Shown here piece after piece: positions 11,731-24,850 of a stretch of DNA of 64,000 bases. How positions within the stretch are numbered: the first letter of the stretch is position 1; every line of letters begins with the position of its first letter. Under the pieces are notes generated by a model that was not told where the DNA came from, searched no databases, and saw only the letters and a list, made by a program, of their open reading frames with translations. The stretch is from the NCBI GenBank assembly GCA_032622095.1, contig CP136065.1, forward strand, positions 246,635,474 to 246,699,473, read 5' to 3'. The stretch is from Siphonodentalium dalli. Taxonomy: Eukaryota; Mollusca; Scaphopoda; Gadilida; Siphonodentaliidae. The position numbers and the translations under genes were made by a program.

Positions 11731-12300
11731 AGCTCACTTGTGACGAAGTCATCCGTCTGTCCATCCATCCATCCATCTGTCCACCCGTCTGTCCACAATG
11801 TTTTAAACATCTTCTTCTCCAGAACCATAAGACTGAATGGGTTCATATTTGGTGTGGATGTTCCCCAGGTGACTCACATTCAGATTCGTTCAAATGAGGT
11901 CACTGGGTCAAATAGTTGCGAAGCCAGGGCCATAACTCTTTCCCTCCATAGTTAATTCTTAAAACGAATTCTTCTCAAGTACCATTAGGCCAAATGGGTT
12001 CATATTTGAAATGAAGGTTCTTGGGTGACTGGGGACATAACTACAAATTATTTTTTTTTAGATTTAACTCCTTGCTAAATTTCACCAAAAAAAAAAAACA
12101 TTAAAAGAGAAAAAAATTCTATTTAAATCAGATCCAATTGTCACCAAACTTCATATGGATCTTCGAGGTGACCTCTACATGGGGGCCTCCATTTTTCCCC
12201 AAATTTTTTTTAAAACAAAGATGGCCACCAGCAGACATTTCAAATGTCAATCCATCAGCACACCCTACATCCCACATTTATTGCAGAATTGTTTTGAAAC
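11731..12300 (+). repeat. Short pearl/HINE-like repeat
   Basis: Starts 'agctcacttgtgacgaagtc', then a (atcc/gtcc) microsatellite (11760-11800). About 1.5-2 degenerate core units follow with 'gggttcatatttg', 'ttccccaggtgactcacat' and 'gaagccagggccataactc', and a partial third. The A-runs at 12050-12110 and 'aaagatggccaccagcag' also occur in this repeat group. Confidence 0.55.
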
Positions 12301-14880
12301 TGTACAGTCTTGATGGTAAATAAAAAGTAGGAATGCTTCTATAGTCATGATACGGAACATTGATCAGATATGATCAGTAAAACTGAGTAAAACAGTCATT
12401 TGAAGCAGTTTGGAGGGGGTGGGTCCCTATTCCAGAATCGGAGGGGGTGGTTGGTACCCAGGCGGTAAAAATGTTTTTGCGCCTAGCGTCTGGAAATTTT
12501 TTCCTGACCCCTCCCTCCTCAGGCCAAACAAGGAATTACTTGGAATCATAACCAATCATTTTTGGTATTGAATTTAATCTTTCAATGAAAATCATATTTA
12601 AAACAATTATAAAACCAAACTGGAGAAAATATATAATTTAATTAATGATTGGTCTTTTATAAACCTTAGCCTCTTTGAACAAGACTGTCAATGACTGTGG
12701 GTCGCCCACCAGACTGTAAAGACGGAGAACACTGGGACTCTGAAGACTACAATAGTCAGTACTTGGCAAATCATTTTGAAAACAAGTAGTTCTAAACAGG
12801 GACACATATAGAGGGTCTTTGTTGAACGGTGGGAGGGGATGAAATTTCTAACAGCACATCCATTACCCTCCCCCAATAGATCATTGCCCTTTACCTCCCA
12901 ACTGGACCAAACTAAATTACAACTGGTACTTCAAGATCTCTAACTGTTGGAAATTTATCAAAACCTTACTGATAATAGCGGTACATATCAAATTATTACA
13001 TGTATTATAGGAATCTATATACAAGTACCAACATGAATTCATAGCATAGACAGGGTGGGTGCGAGAGTGTTAAATCTCATATATTTGCCCCTATTTGAAC
13101 CAAATTTAAATCCCGATATATGAGCTCCATTGATCTAGTAATCTCAAATGGTATATTATAGAAGTTGAAGTGAGTTCATTAAAATAAATTATCAAATTAA
13201 GGGAAGGGTTAACAAAATGGCACCTCTGATAATTGTTCCTTGAAATCATCAGCATAATAAATAAGACACATCATTATCACAGATTATCACATAAGTCAAT
13301 AGCCTATACAAACATATTATAACACTTGCCTGTACAACTGCATAGAACACACACAGTACATGGGAATTAAAGTTACTGAAACCGATCAGAGGGTCCCCAT
13401 ATCATCAAGATACAACAACATTTCAAAATACGCTTTAGTTATCAGAATCAATTAATTGCAACAAAATAATGCTAACCACTGTTAACTATGGTATAAAATT
13501 TCAAAAAAAACGTGTTATTTATCAATATTTTGATCAACGAAATATGGCTGTATTATCACTCGAGTATTCACGAAATTTGGCCGTATTAACACTTGTTTTT
13601 AGAGTTATCCATCTTCATCCGCAATTTTTGACCGAGACCATCCATTCGAAGGCGTGTTTCTGGGCCACTAATAATTGAAATAACAAACTTCAAAAATCAA
13701 TATCTGATCACTCTGAGCTTTGATGGGTGGGTTCCTCTACTCGAATAAAATATTTTATACCCCCCCCCCCCCCCGAACCAAAGAAATAGTAATTTAGGAG
13801 CGTTAAATCGGATTGAGTACCTTTAAATATCCGACGATTGTGATCGGCCTCTCGTTCAGTTATATTATGACACAATCGAAACTTCTCGGATAATCGTTCT
13901 TGGCACAATAGCCAATAGATATTTGTGTAGAAAATCGCTGAGGCATGCCGATTGTTATAATGATGATGGTAGTCTGAGAAATGAGAGAATTGTGACGTTG
14001 GGAGAGCATGCAAACAGCCAACCGGATGGCGGTCCGGCATCTAGTGCAAACCGAAGTTTTTACCACACTTCCGGGAAAGTTACGTTCCGGCCACTTATTT
14101 TTTTTTTTGCGTTATTGCATAACAACACGCAAACAAAACCGTGATAATCCCAGAATTAAAGCTTTTCTGTTCGCCATAAATTGAAATTTGGGTGTTTATA
14201 CTGTTCTTGGAAGGTTAGTTCAGGTGATTTTTACGTTATCGGTTCTGAACGTAACGTTTTATCGTTCCGAAAAAGTAAATTTCCTAATTTCGATGGGGGT
14301 GCTTCCGGTGTCGGCCGTACTCGTACCGAGTCGTGGCGTCTGTAGTGACTTCTTCACTCATTCTTGCAGTTGCTACCATGTAGAACGAGTATAACCGTAC
14401 GGCAACCCGCCCGTTTTGCTGTGGGCCAACACGTCTGCCTAAAAATAGTAACATTTAGTCAAAATCTAAATATTCATAATAGTAAATTAGGAGTTGTGAC
14501 TGTGAGCACAGTTGTTGGTCATTATAAATAAATATTAGCCCTAGAATATATACTAGTAGAAAAAGTTTTGAAGCAACATATTCAAGCTACCCTCCCACAC
14601 TCCCTTTTTGCACTCGAAATATCAAAACAAATCCGCTTTGGACATAAACACCTACACACACTTACCAAACAATGATACGTACATTCCTTGACAGGTTAAA
14701 AAATTTTCCTCAATTTACAAATTTTCTCAGCTGAAAGCCTAAATATAATATAAAACACAACAAAATTGTCACGCAGACATGAGGATCGATATCTCTTTCG
14801 GTTTGCGATTATCGCAATACATTAAGAGAACACTTTGGCGTTCACAGGAAAATTGCTAATTTGAATCATATGTGTCATTC
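12301..14880. other. Intergenic, no gene seen
   Basis: Mixed AT-rich sequence with a C17 run at about 13761-13774 and a poly-T near 14098-14108. The open frames around 13470-14140 are short, overlap on both strands and lack splice or start context, so none is called. 'gatcggcctctcgtt' at about 13844 recurs at about 63377 (a dispersed fragment). Confidence 0.35.
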
Positions 14881-14884
14881 TAAT

Positions 14885-15380
14885 ATGATTACGTCAGTAC
14901 GTATGGACAACCCAAAAACACGTACTTCGATCTATAAAATGGTAAATGTATATGTTTCATGGGAGTGCCTGTATTTCCGTCCAACTTGGGTCAATACGTC
15001 AGTACGTATGGACAGAAACATGTCTCGAGATCTATTCCGAAGGTTCGCTATTCCGAATATTCACTATTCTATTCCGAATAATTATGTGAATACTAGCGTA
15101 ATAGCATTTTTCATTCCTCGTGTGGTTTTTATGGGGGGGGGGGTGCACATGGGGCTGCAAATTTCAATTCATTTCTGTTTAAATACGCCCAGAATAGAAA
15201 ACCTTCAGAATAACGAATCTTCGGAATAACGAATCTTCGGAATAACAAACATTTGGAATAGCGAACCTTCGGAATAATGAATCTTCGGAATATATGGAAC
15301 CATTCGGAATAATGAACCAGATCCTGTATGAACATACCACGACACGTTCATCAATAAATGTATAAATGTTTCGTGGGACT
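14885..15380. repeat. Inverted arrays of a 'ttcggaata' minisatellite
   Basis: The direct repeat 'acgtcagtacgtatggac' occurs at about 14890 and 14996. Then 'ttccgaa' units (15030-15085) face an opposite-orientation array of 'gaatcttcggaataa' units (15195-15320). A central segment containing a G10 run (about 15133) separates them. Both arms can pair into a long imperfect hairpin. Several open frames here only reflect the repeat. Confidence 0.65.
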
Positions 15381-15439
15381 GTTTATATATATACATATAG
15401 GACTGGAGTAAAGTTGACACCATCGCGTCTTTGTTAATT

Positions 15440-16160
15440 TTGGTGCCCGGATTTCAACGAAATTTGGTGTGGTGACTCGGGGTGCCCTGGCAGAGTGGCA
15501 TGGTCTAAGAAAATGCTATCAGATTAAACATTTATATGACCATCTGCGATTGCCCCATGAACTAAAAGGTCATGGCAGTTGGAACATCTTGGCCTGGAAT
15601 TATTATGTTTAGCATACAGATTATTCCAATCCCAATGTGTCAGGTCAACAATAGCAAGTATGCAGGGCTATATTTAATAATTTTTCCACAAATAGCCACT
15701 AACTACAGTCATGAATTCCAGCGTGACGGAATCACCAAATTTTACGGAATTTCACTTTTCTGTGGCCTATAAAATCTAAAATTATGACCAGTAGGGTACC
15801 GCTTAAAATGAAAAACATTGTACATACTATACTAAGTTGTTTAGTTATATACAATTATATGTGTATTTAAGTATCATCTCACTCTGGGTCAAATTGTGTC
15901 CGTGACGGAATCACCAAAAAAGTGCCATCAATATGAGGGTAGGTCCGTACTATTGAAGAACCCTGCTCATTCAGCCAAGCTGACCTGGAAAAAGTTCTCA
16001 ATGAGCAAAGTAGATACATTATACTTGCAGAAAAAAAGCTGCATTGTCACACACTTGTGTGTATATTACTAGTTAACTCGGTTTGTTCGCCGTGACGGAA
16101 TCACACAACGGGCGTGACGGAATCACCATGTGATTTTTTTTAGGTACAGTTTTTTGTGTA
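15440..16160. repeat. Four dispersed copies of a 14-bp motif
   Basis: 'cgtgacggaatcacc' or close forms occur at about 15722, 15900, 16090 and 16113 ('gtgacggaatcacacaac' for the third). Each contains GTGA…TCAC, a small inverted repeat. The intervening sequence is not repeated. It sits upstream of gene B in otherwise unassigned DNA. Confidence 0.5.
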
Positions 16161-17499
16161 ACAAGTGCGGACATTGTCATAAAAGCATAAAACTTGGCAC
16201 ATGTGTATATTAGGTCCCACGTATTATTTTCAGATATGGGGGGCAATCACGAAAATACTTTCCATGGCAACGGTTGCTATGCGACTGTTTTTACCTTAGA
16301 CACAGGTTATTGGTAGGGGTTAAACCGTCATTTTACTAAAATATATGTGCAAAAAGTGGATACTATGGTAATTGAGGCAGATTGTGATATGGGAAATGTG
16401 ACAAAAATAACATTTCCACACATGCCTCACTATTAACCTAGAATGACCCTTGAGCTGCTTGAAAATGATATTTTGGTTCATTTGACCTTATTTGGCAAAA
16501 TATGAAAATATGCGTTGACTGCGCATGCGTGCATCATTGATCCCCAGTCACACAATATCTGGTGTTTAAGAGATTGTATAGTGAGGGCAATGACCATTCC
16601 GAAATATATTCATTGGATAGTAATAATGAAATACAGAAGAAGCAACAACATTCCCCGATGACATGCTTATGATGCAAATACCCATTATCGGTATCCATGG
16701 CCGCTTTTTCTTGGAATTCACGTAGTATATATGCTAGCCATGCTGGCCGAGCTCCCGGTTAATACTTAAGGTTTAAACCGAGAACACAGTGTTAAAATCA
16801 TGAAATATTTAATATATGAGAATGCTGAAACAAATCACCTTTAACTTAATGGCGTTATTAACGGTGCATTATTATTATAATTATTATATTTAACTTGATC
16901 TGTCCATCACAGGAAACAGAATTCTTAGATGGAAAGTTGAAAGCATATCCTCTCACCAGTTACTGCACTCTGCAGTGTGCCGAGACCAAATGGGAGATGT
17001 TCTTCTTTTCCTTCACTCACCAAGTTAATTGACTCACTTTGTCAGTCACCAATTCACTGGGCTTCACGTGCTTGTCACATCTGTGTGTCGACTGCTCTGT
17101 AGTCTGTAACTGGCTAGAATTGTATTTTGACCCGAGTCACACTCACAGTGAGTGGGTGAGACTGAGCCAGAAGTCGTTGAAAACTAAATTTATTAATCTG
17201 TAATCACTAAATTAGTGACTAATACTATCCTAATAGTGTAGTACTAGTAGTAAATGAGTAATTTCAGTAAATCAGTCAGCTCTGAAATGTCCATTTTCTT
17301 ATTTCCTTGACCTGACACTGTCAGCTATTAACAATTAAATTTAGAGAAGTAGATGGAACAATTTACCGCTTGCAACACTAACCTAGTAACCAGTCCAGGT
17401 GAAAACATACTTAAAATTTAACAGAACAAGTCAAATCACCGTGGTGACCACAAACTAGTCCCACGTCCACAGTCAATCCACAGTCCAACGTCCACAGTC
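16161..17499. other. Intergenic, no gene seen
   Basis: Unique-looking AT-rich sequence. Around 16980-17170 there is a run rich in 'tcactcac', 'agtcacc' and 'gagtgggtgag' blocks and around 17455-17520 'cacagtccac' blocks, a low-order CA/GT-biased tract. No exon is supported. Confidence 0.35.
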
Positions 17500-18260
17500 C
17501 ACCCCACTGTGACTGTCTCCACTGACCATCATTTTGCATTTCGTTGTTGTTGATTTTCATATTTTTTCAGTCACAGATTCATCATTCAGTTTCTTTCCGA
17601 CTGACTGAGTTTCACTTCCGCTGTTCAACCAAGTCCGGAGACTTCACACACAATGTATGCCCAATCGATTGGCTTATACCAATAACATTCAGCACGAGAA
17701 CAACAACGGAGAATTTCGAATATGCACTCGCCGATAACTTCTTGCACCTAGGCGCACCCATTTTGTAACGAAAATTACGTCACCAATCGCAACGTTACTA
17801 TGGGCCAGGGGACGTAATCTCAAACTGCAACGGTTCGGAATCTGACGAAGTTTGCCGAATGCTATGCGCCTATGTCAACTAAATCCACTTCAATCATTTA
17901 ATTTTGAATAAGGTTGATTTTGTTTTTCAAATTTAACAGGGAGGCTGATCGAAGAAGATAAATAAATTCGTTTTGTTAATTTGTCAAGGTTATTCCAACA
18001 TGGCGGCCACCATAAAGCCCCATAGGTCCGAATCGCCCGGATGTAAAAAACTAATTTTGAGGTTGATAGAGTATAGAAATTAGTGACGTCACAACTATAC
18101 TTGCGTCGCTTACGCAATACCGTAAAACAACCCTTTTGGGTTGTGATTAGTGGAAGGTTGTGGAATTTATGTTTCGGTTTAGTTTTTTTTGGGGTGAAAA
18201 ACTTGGGTCTCGGTTTCGGTGTCGGTTTTAGTACGGTATGCATTCACTTAACATATAGCA
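17500..18260 (+). promoter_or_regulatory. Possible promoter / first-exon region of gene B
   Basis: Locally richer in CG dinucleotides than its surroundings. It contains 'caacatggcggccacc' at 17997-18012, a YY1-type AANATGGCGGC element that in animals often overlaps transcription or translation starts. The ATG within it opens a 27-codon frame only. It lies 5 kb upstream of the first recognised gene B exon. This is inference: no TATA box or initiator was demonstrated, and the element could equally be chance. Confidence 0.25.
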
Positions 18261-20789
18261 ATTAGTCCCACATAACTGGACAAAACAGGCACTACCAGTT
18301 ACAGAGGGTTGGTGTAAGTTGGGGAACAGCTTGCTGTATTGCTAAACTCATGAACTATAGTGAGAATGTGAGATAATAGTCATACAGAACAATAAAGTTT
18401 AGCCACACATAAAATAGTTGTGTTTCTGGTTGCCCGACCGACCTTATTTCTTGATGCCGACCCTAAACTTTTTTCGGACTATACACAAATATTTTCCCCT
18501 TACCAAAATAAAAAAATAAAACTGAAACGCAATACAGCGACATTTCGTACATAAAAGATGAAGTCCTGTGTGACTGATAGTGATACCGATATCATTTACA
18601 ATCAATACTGCATTATGACTTTTGAATAGTTTAAAGACAAGGCCGCGGTAATCAATCAGTTACGATGTAGCACGTGCCCAATTCCTGGACAATGCTGACG
18701 TAATTACGTGTTTGATGCTCCCGCTCCCGCGCAAAAATAACTGCCACGATCAACAAGACGCAAAATAAGTGCAAGTTCGTGTACACGGCAATTGGCCGGC
18801 TCAAATTCATAATATTTCGTTAAAAGTTATAGATAAAAGTTCAATTTTATTGACCAATTAGTCTGGAGAATGAAGTTTCAGAAATTGCAGTTCAATTAAA
18901 CTACCGACTTTATTTCCGCACAGAACGAAATGTTTCGTCATTCACTTTTAACCCACATCAATTCAAATAAAATGCACACTTATTCTAAGACAGTTGACAA
19001 TAAAGGTGACAAAAGTCAACGACCTACTGGTGTAGTTCGTGTTGTCTGTTTAGCCACTCATCAATCCGTAGGTTCCAGAACAAAAAGCTTCTGGACCATT
19101 TTCCCCATGTGGTATAACATTTCTTTTCGGTTCGCATTCCCATTTTTGCAACAACATACTTTCTCATTTCAGTTTCGTTTGGCAACGCAAACACATTCAC
19201 TGTAAAATTCTAGGCTAATTCCCTCTTGTGTTTGGCCATCAGATGCAAAATACGAATTGTGGAACGGACTTTACCAAGCACCGAGAGCGTGGTTTTTTGT
19301 ATTTTGCTCGGTGCTGTTTCTCGGTGTTGTCTCAACACCGAAACCTCGGTGTTAAAACCAACACCGTTACAACTCTACATTCTATATATGTATTTATCAA
19401 TTATTTATTATTCATTTTCATGAAAATAAAATAAAACAACTCGAATATGATATATGTTTAAGATTTCTTATGCATGAAATTGGCGATAGGTTGTTCCCAG
19501 AGTACATTATAATTTATATCTTGTGATAGTTATGTTACGCATACAGTGTTCCCCTATTGTATCATATTGCGATAATCTCTGACCTGCAGGCTAATGGTGT
19601 TGCATTGTCTTAATTTTGTTGTGTTTTTTTTTACACGTGAAATAGCAATTAATAGATACAAACGAACACATGTCCAAAAAGTGGAATATGAGGGTGGAAT
19701 TGGGTATGTGGGTGCGCAGCGGTCCATTCTATATGTATATTATATAAAATATTAATTTCTACCTTTGATTACTTATTTTTTACTTTATGCCGTTTCAAGA
19801 TCATCTTAGTTTTTTACGTTATAAAAAACACTCTGATAAAAGCCATGGTAAAGTCAGGTAAACAATGCTCGGGTATATCGAGTTAAATTACCCTGGTATA
19901 ATTACTCTAGTAGAACCACCAGGTTCACCACATACTTACATCCCGGTAATAATACCTTTGTGAAATACATGGATGGGTCCATTTCACTGGAGTAAAATTA
20001 CATGGGTGGGTCTACATTTGTGTGTATAATATGGTGATGATTCACAGACAAATTTTTATCAGAGTAACATTAGTCCAAGTCTGCTCGTGCTGGTAGCCTG
20101 GTAAAATTACATAACTTGAGTAAAGCTGATAGTGATCAATCTGTCAATACGATAGTTGGAAAGGTCTTTAATAGCGTGAGTGGCTTGGCCACAATAGAAA
20201 ACAAAATCATTTATGATGAAATACAGACAGACAAAATTGATAAATACAACAGACGATACCTGACAGCATTATGGGAAGACTAAAATTTGTCCCAGTAAGT
20301 TTGGAATGTACTATCTCAATATGTGCAGATAAAGAGGTCCATGCAAGCAGAATAGGCATTTCATTTGAACATCGATGTATATTTGTATAGGTCAATGATT
20401 TGAATTAGATTTCCTTAAATTATTTAGATTTTTAAAACAAATGCCATGTATGTTAAATATGGAGCCACTAAGAATAGATGATTTATGTAGAGCCATTTGT
20501 GTGCATAATAACTGAGGTTGGTTCTGATGTTTCCCATTGTGTTAAAGTCATCACTGACAATCACCTTACTGTGAAAACAATTCATTGATGTGTAATTAAG
20601 ACATTATTGAAGTATATGCCGTATGTGTAATTAACAAAGAGACAGAGCAAGCCATAGTTAATTAATATCTGGCCGTGGTGTTAACCTTTGAACCACCGTC
20701 AATCATTTGTGAACTAAAAAATATGTAATCAAAGCTGGAAGTAATATTAAATATGCATAGAATAGACCTCTATGCACCCACAAATTCAA
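18261..20789. other. Intergenic or 5' intron of gene B, no exon seen
   Basis: No reading frame with usable splice sites. A local inverted-repeat-rich patch at 19275-19370 contains 'caccgagagcg', 'gctcggtgctg', 'tctcggtgttg' and 'aacaccgaaacctcggtgtt', probably the palindromic end of an unidentified element. Confidence 0.35.
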
Positions 20790-22012
20790 TTCCACTCTTA
20801 TAATCTTTTTTGAAAAAAGGTAGTATTTTGTAATCAGTCTGTTCATCCGTCCGTCTGTTAACATTTTTTGTTTCTGATTGATAACTCGATCCAGTTTGGA
20901 ATATTTGATTAGAACCAAAGTTGGTATGTGTATTTCCCAGCTAAAAATACAGGCCAAGTTCAAATATGGGCTTTGTCCAATTATTTTTACATGAGTTACG
21001 GCCCTTTTTCGACTTAGAATTTGGCCGTCCGTTAACATTTTTGGTTTCTGACTGATAACTCCAGTTTGGATTATTTGATCTGAACCAAAGTTGGTATGTG
21101 TATTTCCCAGCTAAAGATATAGATGAAGTTCCAATGTGGGATCCGTCGAATTATTTTCACATGAATTACAGCCCTTTTCTACTTAGAATTTGACCGATTT
21201 CATAACATTTCGGTTTCCAAGTTTCCAACAGATAACTCCTGTTGGATTATTTTATCTGAACCAACGCTGGTATGTGTATTTCCCAGCTAAAACTACAGAC
21301 CAAGTTTGAATATGGGTTCTGTCCAATTAGTTTTACATGAGTTATGGCCATTTTTCCACTTAGAATTTTATTTCATTTTGGCATTGAAATTAGGGGTATA
21401 TCGGGGGGATTTTTTCCGGGCAGGTATGCCGGGGTGGATGGGTGGTCGATGGGACTAAATTTTTTTTTTTCCTGCAAGTTTTTTCACTGTTTTTGCAATG
21501 AGTTTGGCTTAAAACACCTTAGAATAAGTGAAATAATGTAATTCTAACTGCTAAACTGACTGCAGGCAGTTATCGTGTTGTATTTTGTTGCAAATTTTTA
21601 AATCCAAGGGCAGCCATGTTTTTTTGGCCGAATTACCCCAAAATGACTCGTTCCTATTTACATGTCAATGTTAACATCCATGACAAATAGTATGCACAGA
21701 AATTCATATACAGCTGTTTACAGTGAATTCCCCCCCCCCCCCCCGCAAATATCTGTTTTAGTGTTAAAAAGGGGGGGGGGGGTGTCCAAAAATGGTCAGA
21801 AAAAATTTTGGACACAGGGGTGGGTGGGTCCCAAACAAGGGTCGAAAGGTAAAAATCAGCATACGTGCCTGAATAAAATTTCCGACCCCCCCCCTCGGGT
21901 ATATCAGATATTCTTTGTAAGCTCAAATAATTATTTTATTTTGCAGTTGTACAATTCAAAATAGCTAAAGGGCGTATTTTGCTGCGCGTTAGCGATGCTC
22001 TTGTTGGACCTG
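20790..22012 (+). mobile_element. Composite pearl/HINE-like element
   Basis: Core units with 'gtttctgattgataactc', 'ccaaagttggtatgtgtat', 'ttcccagctaaa' and 'gacttagaatttg' repeat three times from 20870 to 21375, after a 'gttcatccgtccgtctgtt' tract. The right end 'aagggcgtattttgctgcgc' + 'gatgctcttgtt' matches the element at 8200-9172. At about 21595-21690 a reverse-complement fragment of the 1-1385 repeat ('ggcagccatgttttt…catgtcaatgttaacatcc') is inserted. C/G homopolymer runs at 21729-21742 and 21771-21783 follow. Confidence 0.7.
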
Positions 22013-22129
22013 TGTTTGTTTATGTTCGTTTGTGTTTGTTGTTTAGTAGGACCACTTGGTTGCTATGATTACCAGTGAACAGAATCCTTTACTGACTCTG
22101 ATTTTGGAAAAATTGGGTCCACAAAGCCT

Positions 22130-22324
22130 TTAACTCTTTCAGTGCCAAGTCCGTTTTTTGTATCAACCCATATTTCCTTGATCATTTAAAAAAAAATTTG
22201 ATTATAATAATGTGATACATTGATGGAAAGAGCTCTTAGAGCTCTTTCCATCAATGTATCACATTATTATAATCAATAAATTTTGGGTTGATACAAAAAT
22301 CGGACTTGGCACTGAAAGGGTTAA
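22130..22324. mobile_element. TTAA-flanked MITE, second family
   Basis: Starts ttaactctttcagtgccaag and ends cttggcactgaaagggttaa, with arms 'tttttgtatcaaccc' and 'gttgatacaaaaatcgg'. A central palindrome 'aagagctcttagagctctt' has perfect arms reading 'gtgatacattgatgg'. The whole element is one long hairpin without an ORF. Relatives are at 47817-47944 and 58232-58379. Confidence 0.85.
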
Positions 22325-23134
22325 CTAACCAACTATTCATTTAGTTCTTGATTCACATGTAGCCAGTTAGTGAAAGGAGCCAGAAGCCACAGAAGATTGT
22401 TTCATCCCCATGGGATTTCCGAAGGAAATCAGGAAGAGTTTTATAGTAGATGATTCAGTTGATTGTTAATGTTAGATTTCATAAATTGCATAAAGGCGTT
22501 AATAATTAGGTAATATTCATACTGTATCCCACTGGGCCAGTGCATTGTGTGGAATGTATGCTTTGAAAATGATTTACGATATACGAATTTGACACATATT
22601 AAAAGGTACAATACTGGACACATTTCATACTTTGGCTCCGCTCCTCCCATAATGTCATGACCAGGGATATGACACTATGCTAGGCCATCATTGAAACGGC
22701 ATCATTGTTACATGTATGCATGGTATATCAACCAATTCACGAAAAAAGATTTCACAATTACAATTTTTAATCCTATTAAGCAGCATTGATTCAATAATTC
22801 AATACATATTATACATCAATCGGGCCGAATTCTCAGGACCAACCTTGCACCTTGCATAGTGGGGGGTGGGTGTGTGGTGGGAACATCTATTGTATTCCTC
22901 TATAGTGAATAAACTACTTCCTGGTTTGAAACTACAACAGTACCGGAGGGTAATAACCCAGCCCTCGAAATTCAGAAAAATGTCCCACACCATATTTAAT
23001 GCTCTGGCATCTTCGATTCCACATGTTGCCACAGTGTTTCCCACAGCATTGCTTATTGCCATGGCCAATTTTGAGGACTGGTAACCTGACCACATCATGG
23101 CCATTATCATATGGTATGTGTTTTATATTTCCAG
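22325..23134. other. Sequence upstream of the first gene B exon
   Basis: No gene features found before the acceptor at 23134. The antisense frame at 22799-23110 and the forward frame at 22866-23084 overlap each other and have no supporting signal. Confidence 0.35.
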
Positions 23135-24132
23135 GCTGATATTCTTAACAATGGGAGAGTGCACTGACGGAATTGATGCCCTTATTAGGCATCGGAGCCA
23201 GAGACCAACTTTTGTTCGAATGATTTCATGGGAAATGAGCAAAGATGTCATACCAAGAAAGCGGCATAGTTCTAAAACATCAAAGAAGCGACATCCATCT
23301 GCTGTCGGGGAGGTGACAAATGAAGAGGAGGATGAAATTCCAGATGACGATTTATCTGATTCGTATTCTGATGATAGCGTTTATTTAACAGCTGATGAGA
23401 GCCCCAATGAACATAGTGATGATGATTCTACAAGTGTCGGAACCGAGAGTGTTTCTGAATCGATAACATCATCTGTTAGTGCAGCCTCCACTGGCTGTGA
23501 CTCAACACCTTCAAAGGGACGTCAAAGGCGTTTGAGTAAGAAACAAAGAAAGGGCAAACGCAAACAATTTGAATTATTCTATTGTGATAGCTTATTTGTT
23601 AATGAAGATTTTTTTAATATCACTGGACTCAATGAATTAACGCTCAATGTTGATGAGTTACTGAATGAATCGCAGAGAGTTTCTGTGCATAAAAGTGTGC
23701 CTAGTCTTCTGGAAATTTGTTTGCAAGTAGCATGGAAAAGTGGATTGAAATTTGAGGAAACTCCACCTGGCTTGATGCCCCTTATACATTCTCATCGACA
23801 CAGTGGTAAATTCTCGTCCATGCAGCTGAAGACATTGCAAAATTATTTCAAAGATAAAGATGAGGACAATTTACTAACTGAAACCTGGCAAATGAACATT
23901 AACGGCAATTCTGAGAAAGAGAAGAAAATTCTGTGGAGAGCAAAAAGAAATGTATGGAACGAGCATGATATAGACTGTCCCTGGAGGTCGGGGTCAGAAC
24001 AAAACCTTCCATATCATGGTTCACTGATGACTTCATTTCTCCGATGGACATCAGAGCAAGCCTTGTTTATAAATTTAAATGTTAATGATACATCTTGTCA
24101 GGATTGGCATGTAACCATGGCAGCACTGTCAG
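23135..24132 (+). CDS. Gene B, large 5' exon (first recognised)
   Basis: The acceptor is …ttttatatttccag, with ATG at 23151 in 'acaatggga' and donor tcag|gtcagt. The exon encodes 327 residues plus one base. Residues 1-40 include ISWEMSKDVIPRKRH. About 57-104 is acidic and Ser-rich (NEEEDEIPDDDLSDSYSDDS). About 122-139 is a basic cluster (KGRQRRLSKKQRKGKRK), a likely nuclear or nucleic-acid-contact signal. From 150 the chain looks folded: FNITGLNELTLNVDELL, then VPSLLEICLQVAWKSG at 183-198, and WRAKRNVWNEHD further on. 'SLLEICLQVA' loosely fits the Elongin-BC box pattern ([TSP]Lxxx[CSA]xxx-hydrophobic), a weak hint only. Bases 23135-23150 may be 5' UTR or coding continuation. The one-base overhang continues exactly into 26671. 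The family is not recognised. Confidence 0.8.
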
Positions 24133-24850
24133 GTCAGTATTGTCTCAATGCAACAGATAATTTATTCAATTTGGTTTGAATGTTCTGCATCAGGTATTTA
24201 AATAACATAGCTTATATACTGTCACAAATATTTACTCTTTTTCAATAGTGTTCCTGGGCCTCATTAAAAATATCCTTATTTCCCCTCACCCTTGTTTAAG
24301 AGTGAGTATAGCTGTATGTAGTTAAATAAATTTTCTTTACCTTTACCGATATAGGTTCAATAACTGTTACTTGAGATTTGTCCAGATATAAAAGTGTGTA
24401 TGATATACAGTAGATCTCAGAATTGGCATGTTACCATGGCAGCAATGTTAGGTCAGTATTGTCTCAGTGTTAAGTAGCGTTCAGATGACTGCTTTACGTT
24501 CGTTTGTTGCGTTGGATCTGTTGAACCGCTTATACACGTTGCAGGTGCAATTACACCCGTCTTCTGAATTGTGAGAGAAAATAAGTGCTCTCACTGTGTT
24601 TTCCTCGTGGGAAGGAAACCCAATGTGCCAACCCACAACAAATGCTCATCTGAACACTACTAACAAATTGCTTAAATTTGGTTAGAAGGTATCGGATCAG
24701 GTCAAGTTTTCAACTGACATAGTTTATATACAATGTACTCTCACAGATATTTATATCCTTTTGAAACAGTGTTTTTAGGTCACATTAACAGTTATCTTTG
24801 TTTCTCCTCACTTTACCTTATGTTCCAAGGCTGGCGGTCTAGAAAATCCA
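24105..24850 (+). repeat. Diverged duplication of exon end, donor and intron start
   Basis: The exon end plus intron start at 24105-24160 ('ggcatgtaaccatggcag', 'tcaggtcagtattgtctca') recurs at about 24424-24472 ('ggcatgttaccatggcag', 'ttaggtcagtattgtctca'). Following intron sequence recurs too: 'tagtgttcctgggcctcatta' at about 24247 versus 'cagtgtttttaggtcacatta' at about 24768. The second copy keeps a plausible GTCAGT donor but has no acceptor of its own. Confidence 0.75.
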
